19,633 bases of DNA from Chloroflexota bacterium (GTDB lineage: Bacteria > Chloroflexota > UBA4733): contig JAICXR010000008.1 of assembly GCA_025980355.1 (NCBI GenBank), forward strand, positions 1 to 19,633, written 5' to 3'. The position numbers and the translations under genes are program-made. The notes below the pieces were generated by a model. The model was not told the DNA's origin. It worked only from the letters and a program-made list of their open reading frames with translations, and ran no database searches. Shown here in pieces: positions 6,612 through 13,028 of the stretch (within the stretch, counting starts at the first letter, position 1; the number at the start of each line of letters is the position of its first letter).

Positions 6612-8057
6612 CTAGCTCTTCCCGGCGAGGATCGGGTTCGCCAGCGCCACCGCCTGCTTCATGGCGTCGGCCACCGGCATCGTGTTCTTCTGGATATCGG
6701 TCAGGAACGGCGTCAGTTTCTCCGAGGCGAGCGTCCAGTTCGGGTTGGTGAAAGCCGGCTTGCCGACCTCGATCCCCTGCAGGACGACCTGCTTGTGCTC
6801 CGGCGGGGGCTTCAGGTAGGCGGCCGATGTGAGGACGGACCGGGCGACCGGGACCCGGCCGTTGGCGCTGAAGATCTCCATGCCCTGCGCGCCGTTGTAC
6901 CAGCGCTCGAACGTCCAGCTCTGGTCCATGTGTTTCGCCTGTTTGTTGATCGTCATCGGGTTCAAGGGCGCCCAGGAGACGAAGCTCTTGCCGTCCTTGG
7001 CCGGGGGCAGGGCGAGGTCCCAGGAGAGGTCCTTCACCGGCGCGAACTGGGCGATGCCCGTGCCGCCCCAGTCCAGATGCATGGCCAGCTTGCCGGCGAT
7101 GAAGGACTTGATGCCGCCCGGCCCGACGCCCGGTTGGGGGGCGACGTGCTCTTTCCAGATCAGGTCGTGCAGGAACTGGAGGGCGTCGATGGCGGCCGGC
7201 TGGTCCAGCTCGACCCGTTGCTGGTCGCCGCTCAGGTAGCTGCCGCCGCCGCTCCAGACCCAGGGGGCGATGGCGGAGACGCTGAGGCCGGTGTCGGCGC
7301 CGTATTGGGCGTTCGGGCCGCCGTCGCCCTGGGTCAGCTTCTGGGCGGCGTCGAGGAAGGCCTGCCATGACCACTGGCCTTTCGCCATCAGGTCGTTCGG
7401 CGAGGCCAGGTCGGCCTCCTGGAATAGGCGGGGGCTCCAGAACAGGTAGTAGGCGGAGCCGCCGGTCGGCAGGCCGTAGAGCGCACCCTGGTAGCTCATA
7501 CCCTGCAGTGCCGACGGAAAGTAGTCGTCGAGCACCGTCTTATCCCGGCTGACGAGCGGATCGAGCCGAGCGAAGACGTCCTTCTGGACCATGTAAGGGA
7601 AGGTGTCGTGGTCGATCGCCATGTTATCCGGCGCGTCGCCGCCGGCGAAGGCGGCCATCAGCTTGTCGCGATAGGTGTTGCCGGGGATCTCCAGCACCTG
7701 CGCCTGGATGTCCGGGTGGGCCTTGTTGAACGCCGCCACCACCTGGTGTTCCGCGCTGAAGGTGTCGCCGCCGGCGCCCCAGGTGGAGAAGACCAGGGAC
7801 ACGGCACCGGACACCGTCGCGGCCGCTGTTGTCGCCGCGGCCACGCTATGGGTGGCCGTGGCGGCGCTGGTGGTGCTCAACGTCGCCTGGGCAGCGGCGG
7901 TGGCGGCACTTGATGCGCTGCCCGTCGGACCGGCAACGGCCGTCGTTCCGGCGCCGCAGGCGGTCAGCAGGCCGGTCGCGGCCAGGGCGACGCCGCCAAG
8001 CCCGATATACCGAATAAGGCCCCGTCGGGTGACCGATGACGATGCTGCGTTGGGCAT
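6612..8057 (-). CDS. ABC sugar transporter substrate-binding lipoprotein (Tat-type signal)
   Basis: A 481-residue extracellular solute-binding protein (family 1 type). I place the start at ATG 8057 because AGGAGGA at 8064-8070 lies six bases upstream; the in-frame GTG 8063 is too close to that site. The signal has a twin-arginine motif VTRRGLIRYIG, a hydrophobic stretch and a lipobox LLTAC with the lipidated Cys at residue 34. An Ala/Thr/Ser-rich tether follows to about residue 80, before the mature fold starts at SLVFSTWGAGGDTF. Typical segments are VVAAFNKAHPDIQAQVLEIP, YRDKLMAAFAGGDAPD, ALYGLPTGGSAYYLFWS and AAIDALQFLHDL. It would bind a sugar or related polyol outside the membrane. No permease or ATPase gene accompanies it, which is unusual. 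It is the first gene of the operon running to 5032. Confidence 0.9.
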   Translation of the reverse strand: MPNAASSSVTRRGLIRYIGLGGVALAATGLLTACGAGTTAVAGPTGSASSAATAAAQATLSTTSAATATHSVAAATTAAATVSGAVSLVFSTWGAGGDTFSAEHQVVAAFNKAHPDIQAQVLEIPGNTYRDKLMAAFAGGDAPDNMAIDHDTFPYMVQKDVFARLDPLVSRDKTVLDDYFPSALQGMSYQGALYGLPTGGSAYYLFWSPRLFQEADLASPNDLMAKGQWSWQAFLDAAQKLTQGDGGPNAQYGADTGLSVSAIAPWVWSGGGSYLSGDQQRVELDQPAAIDALQFLHDLIWKEHVAPQPGVGPGGIKSFIAGKLAMHLDWGGTGIAQFAPVKDLSWDLALPPAKDGKSFVSWAPLNPMTINKQAKHMDQSWTFERWYNGAQGMEIFSANGRVPVARSVLTSAAYLKPPPEHKQVVLQGIEVGKPAFTNPNWTLASEKLTPFLTDIQKNTMPVADAMKQAVALANPILAGKS

Positions 8058-8133
8058 ATTCACTCCTCCTCACGCCCGGTGTACCCCCACGTTGTGGATC
8101 GTAGCATACGGTCATGCGTCGTTTGCCTTGCCT

Positions 8134-8154
8134 GGCCGGACATCCATACCGGCC
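8134..8154. promoter_or_regulatory. Inverted repeat in the lipoprotein-lexA divergent region
   Basis: GGCCGG (8134-8139) and CCGGCC (8149-8154) flank a 9-base spacer. It lies 77-97 bases upstream of the lipoprotein start and upstream of the lexA -35. It could be an operator for the lipoprotein operon, but short GC repeats arise by chance in this genome. Confidence 0.25.
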
Positions 8155-8180
8155 GGCATACGACATGTGGTGGGCGGCAG

Positions 8181-8210
8181 TTGACAACCGCGGTAGCCAT
8201 TCGGTAGGAT
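8181..8210 (+). promoter_or_regulatory. lexA promoter
   Basis: TTGACA (8181-8186), an 18-base spacer and TAGGAT (8205-8210) form a near-consensus sigma-70 promoter. The expected transcription start is near 8217, inside the SOS box. Confidence 0.7.
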
Positions 8211-8215
8211 GCTGA

Positions 8216-8231
8216 TAGAACTTGCGTTCTA
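8216..8231. promoter_or_regulatory. LexA-binding SOS box
   Basis: TAGAAC-TTGC-GTTCTA is a perfect 6+6 inverted repeat containing GAAC-N4-GTTC, the LexA box known from Bacillus and related Gram-positive-type SOS systems. It covers the predicted lexA transcription start just after the -10, the classic place for autorepression. It also lies in the control region of the divergent lipoprotein operon, about 160 bases from that start. Confidence 0.8.
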
Positions 8232-8273
8232 CGCAAGGAGCTGGCTCGTGGCTGCGTTCAGAAAGGAATTCCC

Positions 8274-8960
8274 ATGCGGCAAGACCCGAGTGAGATGCAG
8301 CAACGCATCCTGCACTGCATCGCCACCTTCGTCCGCGACAACGAGATGCCGCCGACCAACCGGGAGATCGGCCAGGAGGTCGCCGTGCACTCCACCGGCC
8401 ACGTCGACTATCATCTCGCCCAGTTGGAGAAGAAGGGCTACCTCGAGCGCAATGCCCGCAAGAGCCGCGGTCTCCGGCTGTTGCCGAAGGCGTTAGAGCT
8501 GCCGGACATCGCCGCTATCTTGCACGTGGAGGGCGAGGCGGACGTGACCCCGCCCATGGCGATCGTCAGCCACTTGCAGTTGCCGGTGATGGGGCAGATC
8601 GCCGCCGGTATCCCCCTGGAGATCAGCCCGCAGTACGACGAGCTGCTCGACCTCACCGCCGCCTTCGCCCGCGACGACCTCTTTGCCCTGCGCGTGCGGG
8701 GCAAGTCGATGATCGGCGACCTGATCGATGACGGCGACTACGTCATCGTGCAGAAGAGCGACACCGCCGCCAACGGCGAGTGCGTCGTCGCCACCGTCAG
8801 CGGGCCGGGCCAGGAGGCGGAGGCGACCCTGAAGCGGCTGTACCGCGAAGGGCCGCGCGTCCGCTTGCAGCCTTCCAACCCCGAGATGCAGCCGATCTAC
8901 GTCGATGCCAACGACGTGCGCATCCAGGGGCGGGTGGTCAGCGTCATTCGCACGATCTGA
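8274..8960 (+). CDS. lexA: LexA repressor, SOS response
   Basis: A 228-residue S24 peptidase-type repressor. The N-terminal winged helix (about 1-70) contains MPPTNREIGQEVAVHSTGHV and LAQLEKKGYLER, the recognition region. The self-cleavage site is Ala111-Gly112 in GQIAAGIPLE. The serine nucleophile is Ser145 (VRGKSMIGDLIDDGDYVIV) and the general-base lysine is Lys187 (EATLKRLYRE). All features needed for RecA-stimulated autocleavage are present. The linker between the DNA-binding and protease domains (about 71-105) is rather long. ATG 8274 follows AAAGGA (8262-8267) at a good distance. The gene has its own promoter with an SOS box over the start point, so it should repress itself and be induced by DNA damage. 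A dehydrogenase gene follows after only 17 bases. Confidence 0.95.
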   Translation: MRQDPSEMQQRILHCIATFVRDNEMPPTNREIGQEVAVHSTGHVDYHLAQLEKKGYLERNARKSRGLRLLPKALELPDIAAILHVEGEADVTPPMAIVSHLQLPVMGQIAAGIPLEISPQYDELLDLTAAFARDDLFALRVRGKSMIGDLIDDGDYVIVQKSDTAANGECVVATVSGPGQEAEATLKRLYREGPRVRLQPSNPEMQPIYVDANDVRIQGRVVSVIRTI

Positions 8961-8977
8961 CGCAGGTCTGACGCACG

Positions 8978-9967
8978 ATGCAACGTCTCGGTGTCGTGGT
9001 CATTGGCGTGGGCAGTATGGGCCGGCGCCACGCCGAGAACGTCTGCAAATTCCCGGAACTGCGGCTGGTCGGCGTCGTCGACGCCCGGCTCGATGTGGCG
9101 CAGTCGGTCGCCCGGGAGTTGGGCTGTGAACGCTGCTATGCCGTCGCCGACGAGGCGCTCGCCTTGCCCGACTGCCAGGCCGCCATTATCGCCACCGCCG
9201 CGGCAACCCACGCCGATCTGGTCGCCCTGGCGGCGCGGTACGGTCGCGACGTGCTCTGTGAGAAGCCGCTCGCCCTCGGCCTTGCCGATGCCCTGCGGGC
9301 GCAACGGGCGATGCAGCAGGCCGGCCGGCGCCTGCAGGTCGGGTTCATGCGCCGCTATGATCCGGGCTACGCCGGGGCGTACGAGGCGATCAGGGCCGGG
9401 CGCATCGGTCGCCCGTTGCTCTTCAAGGCCGTCTCGCGCGACCGGGAACCGGGACCGTCGCACGGCAGCGGCGGGATCTTCGTCGACTCGGCGATCCACG
9501 ACTACGACCTGGCGCGCTGGCTCATGGGCGACGAGGTGACCGAGGTGATGGCGCTGACGGCCGCCAGCGATCCCGGCGCGCCGGAGCCGGACACGGGCCT
9601 GGTGCAGTTGCGGTTCGCCGGCGGCGCGCTGGGGGCGGCGGAGGTGTTCGCGCACGCCGGGTACGGCTACGACATCCGCACGGAAGTCGTCGGCAGCGCC
9701 GGCACGCTGCGGGTCGGCCACGACGCGCAGCGTCCGTTGGAAGTCCTCACGCCGGGCGGCGGGACCAGGACCTTCGCCGGCGATTACCTGGAGCGCTTCG
9801 CCACCGCCTACGAGCTGGAGCTGCGCGACTGGGCGCGGCGTATGCTGACCGACCAGCCGTCGGCCGTCACCGCCGGCGACGGGATACGGGCCCTGGAGAT
9901 CGCGTTGGCGGCCGGCAGGGCGGCCGTGTCCGGTCGACCGGAGCGCGTCCCTCCTGGCAGCAGCTAG
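8978..9967 (+). CDS. Gfo/Idh/MocA oxidoreductase, inositol 2-dehydrogenase-like
   Basis: A 329-residue NAD(P)-dependent dehydrogenase. The N-terminal Rossmann fold shows VVVIGVGSMGRRHAENV (about 6-22). The conserved EKPL motif has Lys96 (VLCEKPLALG), followed by LQVGFMRRYDPGY. The catalytic Asp170 and His174 lie in GGIFVDSAIHDYDLARWL. The Lys-Asp-His triad matches myo-inositol 2-dehydrogenase and close relatives, which oxidise a ring or sugar hydroxyl to a ketone. The start ATG 8978 has only a weak ribosome binding site and lies 17 bases after the lexA stop, so it is most likely read from the lexA transcript. The neighbouring sugar-binding protein and TIM-barrel isomerase on the other side of lexA point to a shared sugar or cyclitol pathway. 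The exact substrate is unknown. Its stop codon overlaps the stop of the convergent YggT-like gene. Confidence 0.88.
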   Translation: MQRLGVVVIGVGSMGRRHAENVCKFPELRLVGVVDARLDVAQSVARELGCERCYAVADEALALPDCQAAIIATAAATHADLVALAARYGRDVLCEKPLALGLADALRAQRAMQQAGRRLQVGFMRRYDPGYAGAYEAIRAGRIGRPLLFKAVSRDREPGPSHGSGGIFVDSAIHDYDLARWLMGDEVTEVMALTAASDPGAPEPDTGLVQLRFAGGALGAAEVFAHAGYGYDIRTEVVGSAGTLRVGHDAQRPLEVLTPGGGTRTFAGDYLERFATAYELELRDWARRMLTDQPSAVTAGDGIRALEIALAAGRAAVSGRPERVPPGSS

Positions 9968-10443
9968 CGCAACGGTGGCTGGTCGATAAAGAGGATGCGG
10001 ATGAGCCGCGTCAAGAGCAGACTGACCAGAAAGTAGATCAGGATCGCCAGCAGCGCCGGCAGCTCGATGACGGAGGGGCCGAACGTTGGCGTGGCCAGCA
10101 CGCCGATGAACGGCCCGACCAGGGGATCCGTGATGCCATAGATCATCGCAGCGAACGCCGCGGCGGCGTTGGCCGCCACCGCCTTCAGGATAAAGCGGAT
10201 GGCGATGAGCGCTTCGATCAGGCCGAACACCCACCACAGCACCGCGTTGCAGCGCGCGGCGGCCAGCGCGCGCTGATTCGCCGGGGGAACTCCACTGGGC
10301 ATCACATTGATATTGGTCGCGGTAGCGGGCGGCACGACGTCGACGGTGTCCGGCGGCGTCTGCTGCACCGGCTGATAGAGCCGTGTCTCCGCCTCGCGTC
10401 GTTCGGCATCGGCGTCCGTCGGCTCCGGTGAATAGCGCGCCAT
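9964..10443 (-). CDS. YggT-family membrane protein
   Basis: A 159-residue protein with the start at ATG 10443, fixed by a strong AAGGAGGA site (10451-10458) seven bases upstream; an in-frame ATG at 10467 would precede that site. The N-terminal about 60 residues are hydrophilic, Pro-, Glu- and Thr-rich and probably cytoplasmic. Two hydrophobic regions follow: about 66-105 (AVLWWVFGLIEALIAIRFIL) and 121-152 (ELPALLAILIYFLVSLLLTR). Between them is YGITDPLVGPFIGVL, which matches the Y-x-x-T-[DE]-P-L signature of YggT-like proteins. These occur beside cell-division or osmotic-shock genes in other bacteria, with no firm biochemical role. It lies 89 bases downstream of the beta-lactamase-like gene on the same strand and could be co-transcribed. 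The last four bases overlap the convergent dehydrogenase gene. Confidence 0.8.
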   Translation of the reverse strand: MARYSPEPTDADAERREAETRLYQPVQQTPPDTVDVVPPATATNINVMPSGVPPANQRALAAARCNAVLWWVFGLIEALIAIRFILKAVAANAAAAFAAMIYGITDPLVGPFIGVLATPTFGPSVIELPALLAILIYFLVSLLLTRLIRILFIDQPPLR

Positions 10444-10532
10444 TGGGCGTTCCTCCTTCCTTTCCATGATACGACGGGCGCCGGCAGGGGAGGCGGGGAG
10501 GGCATGCCGTCGCCACGCCGCCGCGTCCGTCC

Positions 10533-11567
10533 CTACGGCAGGCCGGACTCAAACTGGAAGACCGTTTGCGACAACTGCTGCTCGGCCTGGATGACCTGGT
10601 CGGGATCGGTGCCGTCGGTCATGATGGCGAGGACGTAGGAACGGGTCGGCAGGACCACCAGGCCGGCATCGTTCATCACGCCGTTGGCCTCGGTGCCGAT
10701 CTTGTGGGACACGACCGCGTAGGGCGGCAAGAGTGCCGGCAGGCGATCCTCGAAGTCGGTGTCGGCCAAGAGGCCGAGCAGGTCCAGGGCGCTCCGCGCC
10801 GGGAGTACCCGGCGCCGGGCGACAGCGGCGAAGAGGGTGCCGATGTCTTGTGGCGTGGTGTGGTCGAGGGCGATCGAGGTGTCGGTCATGCCCCAGGCGT
10901 CGGTCCGGCTCTGGATGTAGGCTTCCCCCAGGCGCTGCGTGATCAGATAGGCGGCGGTGTTGTCGCTCTGCTTGGCGGCGCGCTGGGCAAGGTCGGCCAG
11001 GGTGTAGCTGGTACCGACGGGATCGTAGCGAATGCTGCCGGTGCCGTAGTCCTGAATATCGGCGGCGGTCGTCGTTATCTTCTCATCGAGCGAGATCTGG
11101 CCTTTGGCGACCTCCTCGTACAGGGCGACCAGGATATAGAACTTGATGACGCTGGCGGCGACAAACGACTGTTGCACGTGCTGGCCGGTGCTGGCCCCGG
11201 TCGGCAGGTCCTGCACCCAGACGCCATAGGTGCCCTTGAGCGGTGCGGTCAGGCTGGCGATCTGCGTGGCAAGCGGTTGGAGGGCGCTCGCCGAACTGAC
11301 CGTGGTCGCCGGCGCTGTCGAGGTGGAGGTCGTAGCGCTGGGACTGGGCGCGGCGAGGGCGGTCGGGTCGGGCTGCGGGCTGGGCGACGGTTGCCGAAGG
11401 TGCCGAACGGCGAGGATCGCCAGGGCGACCACAACCAGCGCGAGCATCAGCGATGGCAGGAGGGGCCGTCGCGGCGGCCGCCGCGACGATACGCGGCGTG
11501 GGGGCCGGGCGGCGGGCCGGCGGGGCGTCGGACTGCTGACGGGACGACTCGGGCGTGAGACGCTCAC
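10533..11567 (-). CDS. Membrane-anchored class A beta-lactamase-like serine hydrolase
   Basis: A 344-residue protein starting at GTG 11567, the first start after an in-frame stop. The N-terminus is very basic (Arg/Pro-rich, about 1-38), followed by one transmembrane helix (about 39-55) and a Pro/Ser/Thr linker to about 95. The rest is a penicillin-recognising domain of the beta-lactamase2 type. Ser139-V-I-Lys142 is the S-x-x-K motif, Ser201-Asp-Asn is the SDN loop, and HKIGT (288-292) replaces the KTG box with K-I-G. I cannot find the ExxxN omega-loop signature of true class A enzymes: after SDN the sequence goes through RTDAWGMTDTSIALDHTTPQDIG without that Glu. It may therefore be a D-Ala peptidase-like or acyl-enzyme-forming protein outside the membrane and not an efficient beta-lactamase. 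GAGGG lies some 15 bases before the start, a poor distance. Confidence 0.82.
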   Translation of the reverse strand: MSVSRPSRPVSSPTPRRPAARPPRRVSSRRPPRRPLLPSLMLALVVVALAILAVRHLRQPSPSPQPDPTALAAPSPSATTSTSTAPATTVSSASALQPLATQIASLTAPLKGTYGVWVQDLPTGASTGQHVQQSFVAASVIKFYILVALYEEVAKGQISLDEKITTTAADIQDYGTGSIRYDPVGTSYTLADLAQRAAKQSDNTAAYLITQRLGEAYIQSRTDAWGMTDTSIALDHTTPQDIGTLFAAVARRRVLPARSALDLLGLLADTDFEDRLPALLPPYAVVSHKIGTEANGVMNDAGLVVLPTRSYVLAIMTDGTDPDQVIQAEQQLSQTVFQFESGLP

Positions 11568-11906
11568 GGGTACATCGATTCATTCCCTCGTCGCGCGGTC
11601 AGCACGCTTCGCGCTCTGAAGGTGTGGGGGACCAATGACGCCACCATCGCTCCAGTGTCAGTGTTGGCGGGGGAAGCGGCACGGGCGGATCACCAGATGG
11701 TCCCGCGTCAATCGCCGGGCCGCGTGGTCAGACCGTCCCATCGCCTGTGATCGGCGCGGGGAGCGGTAACGGCGCTATCAGACGGCAACCTGGGCTGGCG
11801 GTGGCGCCGAGCCCGCCGCGCTCCGCACCACCGGCCGTTAACGCACTTGGGGGCCGGTGAGCGCATGCGCTCACCGGCCCCCAAGCGGTGCCCGGCGGAG
11901 TGATCC
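11568..11906. other. Intergenic region between tatA and the beta-lactamase-like gene
   Basis: No open frame here looks like a gene. The notable element is the 40-bp palindrome at 11846-11885. I see no convincing promoter for the downstream beta-lactamase-like gene, although one must exist if the palindrome ends tatA transcription. Confidence 0.5.
11846..11885. terminator. 40-bp perfect palindrome, probable tatA terminator
   Basis: The two 18-base arms CTTGGGGGCCGGTGAGCG and CGCTCACCGGCCCCCAAG flank CATG, so all 40 bases are self-complementary. It begins 21 bases after the tatA stop codon. As RNA it would fold into a very stable hairpin. Neither side has a T-tract, so it is either a U-less terminator, an mRNA 3'-end stabiliser or a protein-binding site. 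Confidence 0.6.
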
Positions 11907-12209
11907 TTAGACTTCCAACTGATCCGGCGGCGTGGCCGGCTTGGCCGGGGCCGCGGCGCCGGACGCTTGCTTGGCCGGAGCGGTGTTACCGGACGCTTGC
12001 TTTTCCGGCGCGGTGCCGGCGACGGGCGAGGCCGCTTGATCGCCCTCCGGCGGCGTCACCTCATCCGACTCCGTCGACGCTTTGCGGAATTCCCGGATCG
12101 TCTTGCCGACGGCGCCGCCGACCTGGGGCAATTTGCCCGGACCGAGGATCACCAGCCCCAGGATGAGAATGATGATGAGTTCCGGAAGATGCCCTGTTGC
12201 TCCAAACAT
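11907..12209 (-). CDS. tatA: Sec-independent translocase subunit TatA
   Basis: A 100-residue protein starting at ATG 12209, with GGGGA at 12217-12221. It has the TatA/B layout: a short periplasmic N-terminus (MFGATGHLPE), one transmembrane helix (LIIILILGLVILGP, about 11-24), the conserved FG/GP-type hinge (here LGPGKLPQVGGAVGKTIREF) and an amphipathic helix. The hydrophilic tail has an imperfect threefold repeat of the kind AP-x-K-QASG, visible in the DNA as direct repeats between about 11945 and 12015. TatA forms the pore of the twin-arginine pathway with TatC and exports folded proteins. No tatC or tatB is near, so they must be elsewhere. One likely client in this window is the twin-arginine lipoprotein at 6612-8057. 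The gene has its own promoter (12307-12334) and a structured leader. Confidence 0.9.
   Translation of the reverse strand: MFGATGHLPELIIILILGLVILGPGKLPQVGGAVGKTIREFRKASTESDEVTPPEGDQAASPVAGTAPEKQASGNTAPAKQASGAAAPAKPATPPDQLEV
11945..12015 (-). repeat. Imperfect direct repeats in the tatA 3' end
   Basis: Three related units of about 24-27 bases encode the AP-x-K-QASG-like repeats of the TatA tail; the core CCGGACGCTTGCTT appears twice exactly on the plus strand. Such repeats can change copy number by slippage. Confidence 0.55.
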
Positions 12210-12230
12210 CGCTGGTTCCCCTGTCTGTTC

Positions 12231-12296
12231 GGCGTCGGTGTGCCGCGAGGTGGTATCGGCCGCAGCACGGAGGAGTGCCAAACTCCCACCGACGCC
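12231..12296 (-). ncRNA. Predicted three-way-junction 5' leader of tatA mRNA
   Basis: On the minus-strand transcript an outer helix of 10 bp (GGCGUCGGUG with CACCGACGCC, arms 12287-12296 and 12231-12240) closes two hairpins. Hairpin A is GGAGU-UUGGC-ACUCC (12272-12286). Hairpin B pairs UGCUGCG with CGCGGCA (12267-12261 and 12247-12241), with one G-U pair and a 13-base loop. Only four unpaired bases (12268-12271) lie in the junction. The element starts a few bases after the expected transcription start and ends 21 bases before the tatA start codon. No known riboswitch class was recognised. Confidence 0.45.
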
Positions 12297-12306
12297 CTGT
12301 CCATTC

Positions 12307-12334
12307 AGGATACCCGATGACGGAAAGGTGTCAA
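12307..12334 (-). promoter_or_regulatory. tatA promoter
   Basis: On the minus strand TTGACA (12334-12329), a 16-base spacer and TATCCT (12312-12307) make a good sigma-70 promoter just downstream of the XRE gene stop (12344). The start point would be near 12300, leaving a leader of about 90 bases before ATG 12209. Confidence 0.65.
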
Positions 12335-12343
12335 CCGAAGGGG

Positions 12344-12844
12344 TCAGTGCGCAGCGCCGACCGCCGACAGGGCGTACGGCGGCAGGGTCTCGCCGCGCTC
12401 GCCGGCCGGCGCAGGCGCGGCGGCGCGACCGTTGCGGCTTGCCTGGTGGGCGACGCCGTTGGCGGCGACCGCGGCGGAGTTGCATTGCCAGCGAATGGCG
12501 ATCGTCTCGACGATGGCGCGGAAGTCGGCCCGCGCTTCCGGGGAGAGGCGGTCGTTGGTCAGCAGCCGGGTCACCGCCGCGACGGTGGAATCCGCCGGGC
12601 CGAGCTTCTGCAGACTGGGCGGCACGTGCCCCGCCGAGAAGAGTAATCGGTCCACCTCTTCCGTCACCAGGCCCAGGGCGCGGGCGAGGGCCTGGGCCAC
12701 CTCCCGGGTCGGCGCTTCCCGCTCGCCGCTTTCCAGCCGGTTGATATAGCTGGCGTTGATGCCCACCACCTTGGCGAGCGCGTTCTGGGACAGTCCGGCC
12801 CGCAGGCGATACCGGCGGAGGGTGCTGCCAAAGTCCTCGGTCAC
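12344..12844 (-). CDS. XRE-family helix-turn-helix regulator
   Basis: A 166-residue protein starting at GTG 12844, with AAAGGAG (12851-12857) six bases upstream. The first about 65 residues are a Cro/C1-type domain: FGSTLRRYRLRAGLSQNALAKVVGINASYINRLESGEREAPTRE is spread over the helix-turn-helix, with the recognition part near GINASYINRLESG. The middle (about 66-120) is helical, with VTEEVDRLLFSAG and LLTNDRLSPEARADFRAIVE. The C-terminal 40 residues are Ala/Gly-rich and probably disordered. The role is unknown; XRE proteins of this shape often repress their own gene or stress genes. It is divergent from recQ, and the shared region carries a 10-bp inverted repeat that could be its operator. 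The tatA gene follows on the same strand but has its own promoter. Confidence 0.88.
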   Translation of the reverse strand: MTEDFGSTLRRYRLRAGLSQNALAKVVGINASYINRLESGEREAPTREVAQALARALGLVTEEVDRLLFSAGHVPPSLQKLGPADSTVAAVTRLLTNDRLSPEARADFRAIVETIAIRWQCNSAAVAANGVAHQASRNGRAAAPAPAGERGETLPPYALSAVGAAH

Positions 12845-12878
12845 TGGGGTCTCCTTTCCTATGCCTCCTATGCCAGGC

Positions 12879-12907
12879 AGTCTACGGCAGAAGTGCCGAG
12901 CTGGCAA
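12879..12907 (-). promoter_or_regulatory. Promoter of the XRE regulator gene
   Basis: On the minus strand TTGCCA (12907-12902) and TAGACT (12884-12879) are separated by 17 bases, with the start expected near 12872, about 28 bases before GTG 12844. The -35 matches five of six consensus positions and the -10 four of six. Confidence 0.5.
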
Positions 12908-12912
12908 TACCC

Positions 12913-13011
12913 GAGCGGCAACATTAGCCTAACTGTGAGCATGGTCCTATATGAAGCGCCCGTATTGCGCACCAGCATACTGTTCATTGCCGACTCGCAT
13001 AGTTGCCGCTC
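12913..13011. repeat. Long-range inverted repeat in the XRE-recQ control region
   Basis: GAGCGGCAAC (12913-12922) and its exact complement GTTGCCGCTC (13002-13011) are 79 bases apart. The left arm sits directly upstream of the XRE -35 and the right arm covers the -35 of the plus-strand promoter at 13003-13028. The layout suggests paired operator sites. Confidence 0.45.
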
Positions 13012-13028
13012 TGATCGCAGGACGCTAT
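13003..13028 (+). promoter_or_regulatory. Possible recQ promoter
   Basis: TTGCCG (13003-13008), a 17-base spacer and TATAAG... more exactly TATAAG at about 13026-13031 read on the plus strand form a fair promoter. It lies some 215 bases before the recQ start. The region 13030-13250 has no other gene that I can support. Confidence 0.4.

Noticed and set aside
8209..8496. A 95-codon plus-strand frame across the lexA leader
   Set aside because: It starts in the SOS box region and overlaps lexA out of frame; no ribosome binding site fits its start.
8897..10552. A 551-codon minus-strand frame across the dehydrogenase and the YggT-like gene
   Set aside because: It is antisense to well-supported genes and has no recognisable protein features.
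12261..12282. CIRCE-like half-site TTGGCACTC in the tatA leader
   Set aside because: The second half-site is at the wrong distance and does not match; the bases are better explained by hairpins A and B.
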